A stretch of DNA of 64,000 bases, taken from Desulfovibrionales bacterium (GTDB lineage: Bacteria; Desulfobacterota; Desulfovibrionia; Desulfovibrionales; Desulfonatronaceae). Of this stretch, positions 52,925-60,804 are shown piece by piece (position 1 is the stretch's first letter; every line of letters begins with the position of its first letter). Made by a program: the position numbers and the translations under genes. The stretch spans positions 1 through 64,000 of the forward strand of contig REDL01000054.1 in assembly GCA_007693505.1 (NCBI GenBank), given 5' to 3'. The notes below the pieces were generated by a model. It did not search any database, was not told the DNA's origin, and saw nothing but the letters and a program-made list of their open reading frames with translations.

Positions 52925-54094
52925 ATGTTTTTCGCGGACAAGCCATACATATCCGATTTTTTCAAAAAGACCCTGCGGGACCATCAGATCCCGGTGGTCG
53001 GCACACAAGTGGCACAGGAGCTCGGTCTTCTGCCCGGGACAAGAATTCTGGAAGAAAAAGAGGCCGTTGACCTGGCCGGGAAATCTATCAAACCTCGGAT
53101 ATATTGCTCATCGGAAAATTCCCTGGGCTGGATCTCCCTGCACCTGCAAAAGACTTCCCTGCCTCAGAAAATCAGGCATTTCAAAGACAAGCTGCGGTTC
53201 AGGGAACTGACCAGGGAGTTGTTCCCGGATTTTGTTTTCCAGGGGGTCTCGTCTGCGGAACTGGATGATATCCAAGCGGAGAAACTTCCCATGCCGTGCA
53301 TCTTAAAGCCCGCGGTGGGGTTTTTCAGCATGGGCGTACACAGGGTCAACGCCCCTCAGGAATGGCCGGGGACGGTCAAAACGATTCGGGCGGAAATTGA
53401 AAAAGTCCGGGATATCTATCCCCGGGAGGTCATGGATGCTGAGCGGTTCGTGATTGAACAGTGCATCACCGGGGATGAGTTCGCAGTGGATGCCTACTAT
53501 GACGCTGCCGGCAAGCCCGTCGTCCTGTCCATTTTCAATCACATCTTTTCCTCCGATTCAGATGTAAGCGACCGAGTGTACACGACATCCAAGGATATTA
53601 TCCAGGACAATATCAGGGAATTCACTGAATTCGCCGCCAAGATCGGTAAGGTGGCCGGAATCGAGAATTTTCCCGTGCATATAGAGCTCAGACGGCAACA
53701 GGACGGCCAGATCCTGCCCATAGAGGTCAATCCCCTGCGTTTCGGGGGCTGGTGCACAACACCGGACATGACGTTTCAAGCCTGGGGCTTCAATCCCTAT
53801 CTCTGCTTTTATGAACAGGGAAGACCGGACTGGGAAGCCATCCTGCGGGGCAAGGAAGGCAGGCTGTACAGCATCATTGTCCTGGACAATTCGACCGGGA
53901 TCAACGGACAAGACATTGCCCGGTTTGACTACGACAGGCTCCTGGCCGGGTTCGAAAAGCCTCTGGAACTGAGAAGGATGAATTGGAAACACTATCCCGT
54001 GTTCGGGTTTCTGTTCACTGAAACCAGGGAAAAAAATTATCAGGAGCTGGAATACATCCTGAAATCTGATTTCAAGGAATTCGTGGAAACATAG
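52925..54094 (+). CDS. ATP-grasp enzyme of unknown substrate
   Basis: 389 residues from ATG 52925 (AAGG upstream; a Met two codons earlier is too close to the site). ATP-grasp signals: lysine in PCILKPAVGFFSMGVHRV, VIEQCITGDEFAVDAYYD, and metal/ATP ligands in ILPIEVNPLRFGGWCT. Such enzymes join a carboxylate to an amine or thiol through an acyl phosphate. The N-terminal ~120 residues are a pre-ATP-grasp domain. Last of the plus-strand run with the TiaS-like gene; a shared pathway for a metal-chelating or modified metabolite is possible but unproven. Confidence 0.85.
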   Translation: MFFADKPYISDFFKKTLRDHQIPVVGTQVAQELGLLPGTRILEEKEAVDLAGKSIKPRIYCSSENSLGWISLHLQKTSLPQKIRHFKDKLRFRELTRELFPDFVFQGVSSAELDDIQAEKLPMPCILKPAVGFFSMGVHRVNAPQEWPGTVKTIRAEIEKVRDIYPREVMDAERFVIEQCITGDEFAVDAYYDAAGKPVVLSIFNHIFSSDSDVSDRVYTTSKDIIQDNIREFTEFAAKIGKVAGIENFPVHIELRRQQDGQILPIEVNPLRFGGWCTTPDMTFQAWGFNPYLCFYEQGRPDWEAILRGKEGRLYSIIVLDNSTGINGQDIARFDYDRLLAGFEKPLELRRMNWKHYPVFGFLFTETREKNYQELEYILKSDFKEFVET

Positions 54095-54214
54095 ACTGCA
54101 TCACGAGCCGCTTCAATCGCCGCCCGCTTCGCACTCACTCAGGGCAGCCGGAGGAGCTTGCCGTTGGGCAAGACCGGAAATCCCATATGGTTGTTCTCCG
54201 CCTGCCTGCGTCGC

Positions 54215-54808
54215 TCAATCCCGGATGGGAGAAGGCTTGGCCGGGGGATATGCGCGTTCAAAAACTTCCCACAAGCGAAGCTGTATTGGAAAGGCTTGCA
54301 GCGCGAGGGTGGCGTCCCAGTTGAAGCGCTCCGGGGGCAGGTAGCGGCCCTTGTCCAGAATGTGGCGCTCTACCAGGTCCAGGTCCGGGAAAAACAGGAG
54401 GTACTCGGCCACGCCGAATTCCTCGTAGAGCTGTTTCTTGGTCACGGTATCCTTGAACGCGGTTGCCTTGGATACGATTTCAACGACCAGGTCCGGCGGC
54501 CCCTGGATGGATTTGGGCGTGACCTTGGCCTTGTCGCAAACAATGAACAGATCCGGCTGAACCACGGTCCGGTCGTCCAGGACCACGTCCGTGGGGGCGG
54601 TGAAGACTTGGCAGGGCGACTTCTCCGCGAGAAGGGATTTTTTGATCTCGAAAAAAAGATTGCCGACCAGAACCTGATGCCGTGTTGACGGGGCGGGAGT
54701 CATGGCAAAGGCCTCGCCGTGAATGATCTCCCAGCGTTCCTGATCCGGCCAAGCCAGATAATCTTGGTACGTGAATCCATCGGTCTTCAAGGCGGGCAGT
54801 GCTGTCAT
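54215..54808 (-). CDS. Uma2 family (DUF820) putative endonuclease
   Basis: 197-residue PD-(D/E)XK-fold protein of the Uma2 family, common and often multi-copy in bacteria. Family blocks: YLAWPDQERWEIIHGEAFAM at the N-terminus, core VVQPDLFIVCDK and PPDLVVEIVSKATAFKDTVTK with the catalytic D/E and K, and LYEEFGVAEYLLFFPD. Stand-alone, convergent with the ATP-grasp gene. The role of Uma2 proteins is unclear; many are thought to have been spread with mobile elements. Confidence 0.88.
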   Translation of the reverse strand: MTALPALKTDGFTYQDYLAWPDQERWEIIHGEAFAMTPAPSTRHQVLVGNLFFEIKKSLLAEKSPCQVFTAPTDVVLDDRTVVQPDLFIVCDKAKVTPKSIQGPPDLVVEIVSKATAFKDTVTKKQLYEEFGVAEYLLFFPDLDLVERHILDKGRYLPPERFNWDATLALQAFPIQLRLWEVFERAYPPAKPSPIRD

Positions 54809-55184
54809 GACGCCTCCAGCATGGGGAGCGACCCCAAGAGCCTGAATTGATGATGAGACATAACTGGAGCTTAAGCGCGGGCTTCTTCCTGGTCAAGAAA
54901 TCATTGTGGAAGGTTGACCGCTCTGGCTCATGCAAGAGCCGAGGCCATATTTGTCTTTGCCATGACCAGATCAGATTATTATCGATCCTCATGCCCTGTG
55001 GCAGCCCCTTGTATCTTTAGGGCCTTTTTTTTGTTTGTCTGGATTCCCAGGGCGTTGCCCTGGGCTACCATATGCCGCCCCCTTGGGGCTTCAGACAAGC
55101 CCTTAGAGGGCGAAGCATTGTAGCCCAGGGCAACGCCCTGGGTACGGTCTCAACAATGAACAACACCCGACAGGAGTGCTGACC
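54809..55184. other. Spacer with the palindromic repeat
   Basis: No supportable gene in 376 bp. It contains the REP-like inverted repeat at 55046-55142 and, just before it, a T-rich tract (55027-55037) after GGGCC. Confidence 0.5.
55046..55142. repeat. REP-like inverted repeat with self-palindromic arms
   Basis: A 23-bp sequence (55046-55068) is exactly complemented at 55120-55142. Each arm is itself a hairpin, CCCAGGGC-gtt-GCCCTGGG. The 51-bp centre also has partial symmetry (CCCCTTGGGGCTTC; GAAGC). This is the form of REP/BIME units mobilised by TnpA-REP or of a small MITE. No transposase is present in the window. Confidence 0.75.
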
Positions 55185-56645
55185 ATGGGCAAACTGGGAC
55201 GAAACGCGGCGTGTCATTGCGGCAGTGGAAAGAAATACAAGAAATGCTGTCTGCGCATGGACGAGGAAAAGGCCAAGCCTGCAACACCGCTGAAAAAAGC
55301 CGCAAGTGAGGAGGATGCCTTGTTCATGGCTGAGGTGTCCGGCAAGGGGACGGTCGAGGACGATTTTGAGACACTTGACGAGGGCGATGCGGAAGCAGAC
55401 ATCCCGGAGGGTGATGACGGCGACTCCGGGCAAGATGGGTGGATCGCCGCGAAATGGTCGGAGCTTGACGTCCATTCCCTGAGAGATATCAGGAAATCGC
55501 TGCCGGAGCTCAGCGAAGAGGACGATTCCGTTCTGGACGTTTTTTTATCAGCGTTCCACAAGATCAACGACGTGGACGCTCTCCGCGCCCACCTGGACGG
55601 GTTTATCGCCAGCCGACCGGATCTGCTGGTCTACGGCAATGAGTTTTTCGAGTCGCTGCATGCTCTGGGCACCATGTACAACGAGGCCGACAGGCTGGAG
55701 GACTACGAGAGCCTGATCCTACTTTTGCGCCGCGATTTCAAGGAATTGTATCTGCAAAATTTCAACATGCTTGATCGAGACATGGTCACTCTCCTGGCCA
55801 TTACCGGGCGTTACGATGAGATCAACGGTTTTTTGGAAAATTTTCGTAAATATCCCAGCGAAGAGCCAGGAGATCTTTTCAGCATCCTGGATTTGCTGTT
55901 CGCATTGAACTTGTGGCGACCCGCCCTGGATCTCGCCCAAGGGGTCTACCTTGAAATGACACTCAATCCGGGGCTGATGAACTGCGAGGACATCCAGGTT
56001 CCTGTAACCATGAACTGCTATGCCTCGGCCCTGGACGCCGTACGCGGGGGTGCGCGCCCGGAGACGGCGGCCGAGGGCGTTGTGGAGTGTTTTCGCGGCT
56101 TGAGATTGCCGATCCTCCCCAAGTGGCGCAAACCTGAACCGCATTTAGCCCGTATTCAGCACATACTGAGCACAGATCGCCCCTGGAACCTGGAAGGCTG
56201 CACCACCCGTTTGGAAGTCCTCCGGCGATACGGCGTCATGCTCGATCATTTCATGCGTTTTCTGCACGACAAGGCGCACCTTCATTGGCTTACCGCAAAC
56301 CAGTATTGCCTGTGGATTGATGACTTTTTCCAAGCCCTGATACCCAAGGGGCGCATCCCCAGACGGGACTTCCCCCTAACCCGTGAAAACACAAAAAAAG
56401 CTGTCATGAAGAGTACAACCTCGGTTTCTTCACGTAAAGTTCCAAAGTGCTTCGGGATGCTCAATGCCCTGCATCTGCTCGCTGATTTTCTGGTTCAAAC
56501 CGGTTCCGTTCCTCCGGAGTACGGCTCCGAGGTTCAGGAGTGGGTTGGTGATATCTCCAGCGAATTCTTCCAACAACTCAAGAACACGGACCTCACGGCC
56601 AGAGCCTTTTCGCGCTTCCCCCTTTTTCGGGCTGACCAGACCTGA
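55185..56645 (+). CDS. SEC-C motif protein with long helical domain
   Basis: 486 residues. The N-terminal SEC-C zinc motif is NAACHCGSGKKYKKCC (C10, C12, C21, C22). An acidic, low-complexity linker (residues ~30-85, EDDFETLDEGDAEADIPEGD) separates it from a ~390-residue helical region of unknown fold. SEC-C motifs bind zinc and often mediate binding to SecB-type chaperones or nucleic acids. The ATG at 55185 has AGGAG 9 bp upstream and is preferred over a GTG three codons earlier. The gene lies next to the REP-like repeat, and no partner is evident. Confidence 0.8.
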   Translation: MGKLGRNAACHCGSGKKYKKCCLRMDEEKAKPATPLKKAASEEDALFMAEVSGKGTVEDDFETLDEGDAEADIPEGDDGDSGQDGWIAAKWSELDVHSLRDIRKSLPELSEEDDSVLDVFLSAFHKINDVDALRAHLDGFIASRPDLLVYGNEFFESLHALGTMYNEADRLEDYESLILLLRRDFKELYLQNFNMLDRDMVTLLAITGRYDEINGFLENFRKYPSEEPGDLFSILDLLFALNLWRPALDLAQGVYLEMTLNPGLMNCEDIQVPVTMNCYASALDAVRGGARPETAAEGVVECFRGLRLPILPKWRKPEPHLARIQHILSTDRPWNLEGCTTRLEVLRRYGVMLDHFMRFLHDKAHLHWLTANQYCLWIDDFFQALIPKGRIPRRDFPLTRENTKKAVMKSTTSVSSRKVPKCFGMLNALHLLADFLVQTGSVPPEYGSEVQEWVGDISSEFFQQLKNTDLTARAFSRFPLFRADQT

Positions 56646-56833
56646 ACCTTGGTGATATCCATGACGGGCTTTCCAATGGGATCATTTTACCGGATTTTTG
56701 GGCCACAGACTGGAAAGGCAGACGTATAGGCAGACGAAGAGGGAGGAAGGGCAAAAGCCCAGTCCTTCCAGCCGGAGATGCGGATGAACGGTGGGGGGCT
56801 GTTGTTTCATCCCTCAGGCCGGCTCGGGCACGC

Positions 56834-57157
56834 TCACTTCGGGCAACCGCAATCTCCTGAGTTGAAAGGGTTTGATGTCAGGCCGGACAGAACGTCATGG
56901 GTCCAGCAATCGTCGGCGCCGGCGGCCTCGCGCATCACCAGGGCCAGGATGAAGGCCAGCTCCTTTCGTGTGGCGCCGGCGTCCAGGGCTTCCTTGAAGT
57001 GCTTGCGGACGCAGGGGGCGGATCTGCCCTTGATGGAAAGGGCGAAGCAGATGAATTGGTACGTCTTTTCGTCAATTGTCCGTTCCCGGTGATATAGCTC
57101 ATCCATATTGTCGAGCAATCCAGTGAATTCCGGAAAAAATTCGGCGAGCATGCGCAT
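56834..57157 (-). CDS. AhpD/carboxymuconolactone-decarboxylase-like protein with reduced cysteine motif
   Basis: 107-residue helical protein of the CMD fold. The region KGRSAPCVRKHFKEALDAGATRKE matches the AhpD motif CxxCxxxH, but the first cysteine is Ser, leaving SxxCxxxH. Peroxidase-type thiol chemistry therefore looks impaired unless another cysteine (CW, or the C-terminal CGCP) substitutes. AGGAGG 8 bp before ATG. Last gene of the minus-strand radical-SAM operon, 44 bp after the HEAT gene. Confidence 0.82.
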   Translation of the reverse strand: MRMLAEFFPEFTGLLDNMDELYHRERTIDEKTYQFICFALSIKGRSAPCVRKHFKEALDAGATRKELAFILALVMREAAGADDCWTHDVLSGLTSNPFNSGDCGCPK

Positions 57158-57201
57158 CCAGGATCCTCCTTTGAGATTTTAGGCTGGTTGCCTGGAATGA
57201 T

Positions 57202-58350
57202 TCAGCGATTGGCGATGTTCCCGTGCAAAGGACGCCTGCTTTGTATCCGCCTCAGGCTGTTTGCCGCCGCCTTGCGTACGGTTCTTGACTCGGCCTTGGT
57301 CGCACGAAACAAGCAGGAGTGGGCACTGTTGAGATTGTCGTAGCCCAGGGCGCAGACCGCGAAATAGCGGATGCTCTCGCTGCCGTCACGCAGCGCTTCC
57401 TGGAGGGATTCCCGTGGCAGAATATTGAAGCAAGCCGTGGCCCAGGCGGCTTTGTGCGTCAGCTCCTTCTTGGCGAACTGACAGAGCATGCCCAACCGCT
57501 TCAGCGTGGCGGCCGCTCCTCCGTGTCCCAGAGCCATGGCGGCCTGGGTCTGAACAGCTGGATCCGGGTCGTCACAGGCTTCGATCATGGCGATCGTGGC
57601 CAGAGGTGAGGCGAATTGGTGCAGGAAGGAGAGCATGCGCTGTTTGGCTTCGCCCTGGGCATAGGGCAAAGCGTCCAGCAGCGGGCGCAGGTTGGTCGGG
57701 TCGTGCCAGCGCGACAGTGACCAGGCGGCCATGGCCTTGACACGCTGGGATTCATCACGCAGCGCTTCGCGCAACAGCGGGGCGGCCTCCCTGAGGCGCA
57801 ATCTGCCGAGGGCATTCGCTGCGGCGGAGCGGACCTGAAAGTGATTGTCCCGCAGGGCGCGGGACAAGGGCAGCAGGGTTCGTTCACCACCCCTGGAGCT
57901 GATGCAGAAGACGCTTTCCCGCCGGATTCGCCAGTCCTCGTCCCCCAGCATCCGGACGAAGGGCTCGATGTCCACGTCCAGCCAGCGCAGGGTACGCACC
58001 GCGGCCAATCGCGTATCGGCTTTCGGATGCTCCAGAAGGCTGGAAACAGCCGGCACGGCCAGCGGCGGCCGGATCTGCTTGAAAGCCTCCAGGATGCCCG
58101 TATGCCGAGGGCTCCAGGGCGAGGACACGAGAATATCCAGCAGCTGTGGAACAACGGGGGTGCCAAGCCTGACCAGGCGGGATTCTCCCCGAAAGCGGTG
58201 AATCATTTCCGGGGAGTCCAGCAGTTCCAGGGCGACCTGTAATTCTTCGCGCTGTTCCGCGCAAAGGTCGGTCGGCTCGTCCGGAGAGGAGGCGGCCGGG
58301 GCGTCCTGGTCCTGGAAGGGCTGTGGACATTGGCGGGGATAACGGCTCAT
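57202..58350 (-). CDS. HEAT-repeat (PBS-lyase-like) protein
   Basis: 382 residues of at least six HEAT-like units of about 31 residues: HPKADTRLAAVRTLRWLD, DEDWRIRRESVFCISSRGG, DNHFQVRSAAANALGRLR, DESQRVKAMAAWSLSRW, DPDPAVQTQAAMALGHGG and ESRTVRKAAANSLRRI. The start at 58350 (MSRYPRQC) has GGAG 6 bp upstream. A protein-binding scaffold, perhaps holding redox partners of the operon. 26 bp downstream of xdhC. Confidence 0.9.
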   Translation of the reverse strand: MSRYPRQCPQPFQDQDAPAASSPDEPTDLCAEQREELQVALELLDSPEMIHRFRGESRLVRLGTPVVPQLLDILVSSPWSPRHTGILEAFKQIRPPLAVPAVSSLLEHPKADTRLAAVRTLRWLDVDIEPFVRMLGDEDWRIRRESVFCISSRGGERTLLPLSRALRDNHFQVRSAAANALGRLRLREAAPLLREALRDESQRVKAMAAWSLSRWHDPTNLRPLLDALPYAQGEAKQRMLSFLHQFASPLATIAMIEACDDPDPAVQTQAAMALGHGGAAATLKRLGMLCQFAKKELTHKAAWATACFNILPRESLQEALRDGSESIRYFAVCALGYDNLNSAHSCLFRATKAESRTVRKAAANSLRRIQSRRPLHGNIANR

Positions 58351-58376
58351 GGTGATCTCCTCGTTTTGTGAAAGTG

Positions 58377-59459
58377 TTATGGGCGGCTTTTTCGGGCCGC
58401 GCGAAAGCGGACCAACTCGGCGACGATGCTCAGGGCGATCTCGGCCGGGGTTTCGGCCTGGATCTCCAGCCCCACGGGGCAATGCACCCGGTTCAGCTCC
58501 TCCTCGCTGACGCCCTGCTTGCGCAGGGATTCGTAGATTTTATCCCGTTTACGGCGGCTGCCGATCATGCCGATGTAGCGCGCCTCGGTCTGCAGGGCCT
58601 GGGCCAGGACATCCATGTCATACCGATGGCCGCGGGTGAGGATGACGACATAGGTGTTCGGATCTATGCGCGCCGGGTCCAGGGCCGTGGCCATCTTCTC
58701 GGGTACATGGACGGTGTCGGCCTGGGGGAAGCGTTCCCGGTTGGCGAACTCGGACCGGTCGTCGTAGACCTCCACCCGGAAGTCCACCCGGTGAGCCACC
58801 GCGGCAACCTCCCTGGAAACATGGCCCGCGCCGAACAGATGGAGCGTGCCGGAGGCGAGCACCGGCTCGATCACGACCTGCTCGCCTTCCCGCTCGCCCT
58901 GCAAGGTGAACAGCGTGGGGCATCGCTCGGCCCTGGCCGTATCCAGCAGGGGAAGCAAAAGCTCGTCGTTGTCAGGGCGTCGAGGATGAAAAACCAGGCC
59001 GCCCGGTGTCCGCTCCACCAGCAGGCGTTCGGAAAACTGGTGATCCGGATGGTCCGGCATCTTCCGCAGCCGCGTGACAAGAAGCAGTTCCTTCCCAGCG
59101 TCGCGCAACCGTTCAAAGGTGCGCAGCAACTCCACGGCCTCCGCGTTTGCGGGCAAGGGCTCCACCATGACGTCCAGCACCCCGCCGCAGATCATGTCCA
59201 TGTCCTGGGCGTCCTTGCCGGTCAGCTCAAAGCGCTGGAGCAGGCTTTTCAGGGTTTGCAGGCTTTCCCGCCCAGCCTGGATGACCTCGGCCTCCAGCCG
59301 ACCGCCTCCGATGGTACCCAGAATCGTCCCGTCGCGGCGCACGGCCATCTGCGTTCCCGGCGTGCGCGGCGCGGACCCGGCCAGGCTGACGATGGTGGCC
59401 AGGGCCACGGGTTCTCCGGACTCCAGCAGAGCCAGGATGTCGCTTTCCAGTCGATGCAT
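58377..59459 (-). CDS. XdhC-family molybdoenzyme maturation protein
   Basis: XdhC/CoxI-type protein, 360 residues; family members bind molybdenum cofactor and insert or sulfurate it in xanthine dehydrogenase-like enzymes. N-terminal domain: LATIVSLAGSAPRTPGTQMA and LGTIGGGRLEAEVI; C-terminal Rossmann-like domain: LHLFGAGHVSREVAAVAH, and terminal YIGMIGSRRKRDKIYESLR. No xanthine-dehydrogenase-type enzyme is in the window, so its client is elsewhere or on the truncated side. 11 bp downstream of the CoA-ligase gene. Confidence 0.9.
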   Translation of the reverse strand: MHRLESDILALLESGEPVALATIVSLAGSAPRTPGTQMAVRRDGTILGTIGGGRLEAEVIQAGRESLQTLKSLLQRFELTGKDAQDMDMICGGVLDVMVEPLPANAEAVELLRTFERLRDAGKELLLVTRLRKMPDHPDHQFSERLLVERTPGGLVFHPRRPDNDELLLPLLDTARAERCPTLFTLQGEREGEQVVIEPVLASGTLHLFGAGHVSREVAAVAHRVDFRVEVYDDRSEFANRERFPQADTVHVPEKMATALDPARIDPNTYVVILTRGHRYDMDVLAQALQTEARYIGMIGSRRKRDKIYESLRKQGVSEEELNRVHCPVGLEIQAETPAEIALSIVAELVRFRAARKSRP

Positions 59460-59470
59460 GTTTTCCCCGA

Positions 59471-60802
59471 TTATGGTTCGATTTGCAGGCTGCGTTTGAC
59501 CGGGCCGCTGAGCGGGTTCGTCGGAGCGCCCGTGGTGATCCTTCCCAGCCGCAAGCCGTCTTGTTCCAGAAGACTTGAAGCGTTCAATGCCGTTTCGATC
59601 ACCTGGCGTACTGCCGAACCGGTATGGGACGATCTGGAGGCTTGAGAAGCAACGATTTCCAGGTCCAGCAGCCAGCCGCGGTCGTCTCGACGCAGAGTCG
59701 CGCGGTAATTGGCCAGCCAGGGCAGCTCCAGGAGGATTTCATCCAGTTCGGCCATGGAGACGGTCCGGTGGTCGTCAATGTGGATCTGATCCCGCAGCCG
59801 CCCCTGAAGCGGGCCCAGGCGGGGCAGAAGGCAGCCGCACGGACAGGGGCCAGGGAGCAGGCTGGCCAGGTCTCCGGTGCGATAGCGCAGCAGGGGCATG
59901 GCCTGGGCGGTCAACGTGCTGACCACCACTTCGCCCTGAACTCCCTCAGGCAGGATCCGCCCGCTGACAGGGTCGATGATTTCCACGAACAGATCCGCGC
60001 TGCGCAGATGATATCCGTGTCGCACCCCACATTCCACTCCCCCGCCGTATCCTGTTTCGGTCATGCCCCAATGGGCGTAAACCGGGCAGCCGAAGGCCTG
60101 TTCCACGGCTGTGCGCAGGGCTTGGGAAACGTGGTCCGCGCTGAGCAGTACGGCGCTCAGCCTTTGGCCAAGAGCAGCCCTGGGGTGACGAGCCATGGCC
60201 AGAACCTGGACGGGCAGTCCGACTATGACGTCTGCCCGGGCGCCGTGGATTGCTTCCAGCGCTGCCCCAGGGTCACCGGCCAGACCGTGAACCACTGCCT
60301 CACTGCCCATGCGCGGCATGGCCCTGCGCAGCAGGTCGCCGATGCTGTCCGGCAGTTCCCCGGGCATGAACACCAGAACCCGCTGGCCAGGTTTGGTAAA
60401 CGTGCTCATGCCATGGTGAAAGAAATCCACAGTGCGTTCCAGGTCCGCTTCGGTAAAGAAGATTCGCTTCGGCTGGCCGGAGGTGCCGGAAGTCGGGAGC
60501 GTCGTTACCCGGGAGACGTCTCCCTGTGAGACGCAAAGCATGTCCGGTGCGTGCCGGCGCAGTTCGTCGGCTGTGGTGAAGGGCAAGAGCTCCCATTGGT
60601 CCCTGGTACAGGGTCCGGATGAAACGCGGGGCAGTCGGGAGCGATAAAACGGACTCTTCGCACGGACCTGATGGACCAGGGCCGATTTCCTCTCGTCCTG
60701 CCATTGCTCAAGCGCCGCTGGAGCTAGAGGCTGCCCTGGACGCAAAGCTCCTACTTGCTCCGCGATCCATGCGTCCAGCGGTGTGATGGTTACGGTCAGC
60801 AT
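59471..60802 (-). CDS. PaaK-like AMP-dependent CoA ligase
   Basis: 443-residue member of the phenylacetate-CoA-ligase-like adenylating family. AMP-binding loop TLPTSGTSGQPKRIFF, the A5-type motif HWGMTETGYGGGVECGV and the hinge region LLRYRTGDLASLLPG are present; CPCGCLLPRLGP adds a cysteine pair seen in PaaK-type enzymes. The start at 60802 follows the upstream stop by 2 bp, with AGGGAG 7-8 bp upstream. Acid substrate unknown; the partner genes suggest it acts on a product of the radical SAM enzyme or a sulfur/selenium carrier (inference). Confidence 0.85.
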   Translation of the reverse strand: MLTVTITPLDAWIAEQVGALRPGQPLAPAALEQWQDERKSALVHQVRAKSPFYRSRLPRVSSGPCTRDQWELLPFTTADELRRHAPDMLCVSQGDVSRVTTLPTSGTSGQPKRIFFTEADLERTVDFFHHGMSTFTKPGQRVLVFMPGELPDSIGDLLRRAMPRMGSEAVVHGLAGDPGAALEAIHGARADVIVGLPVQVLAMARHPRAALGQRLSAVLLSADHVSQALRTAVEQAFGCPVYAHWGMTETGYGGGVECGVRHGYHLRSADLFVEIIDPVSGRILPEGVQGEVVVSTLTAQAMPLLRYRTGDLASLLPGPCPCGCLLPRLGPLQGRLRDQIHIDDHRTVSMAELDEILLELPWLANYRATLRRDDRGWLLDLEIVASQASRSSHTGSAVRQVIETALNASSLLEQDGLRLGRITTGAPTNPLSGPVKRSLQIEP

Positions 60803-60804
60803 GG

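Noticed and set aside
55046-55142. CRISPR-like repeat
   Set aside because: Only one inverted pair with no regular spacers; it is a palindromic element.
58368-59645. 425-codon plus-strand open frame over xdhC and the CoA-ligase end
   Set aside because: Overlaps two clear minus-strand genes and has shadow-type composition.
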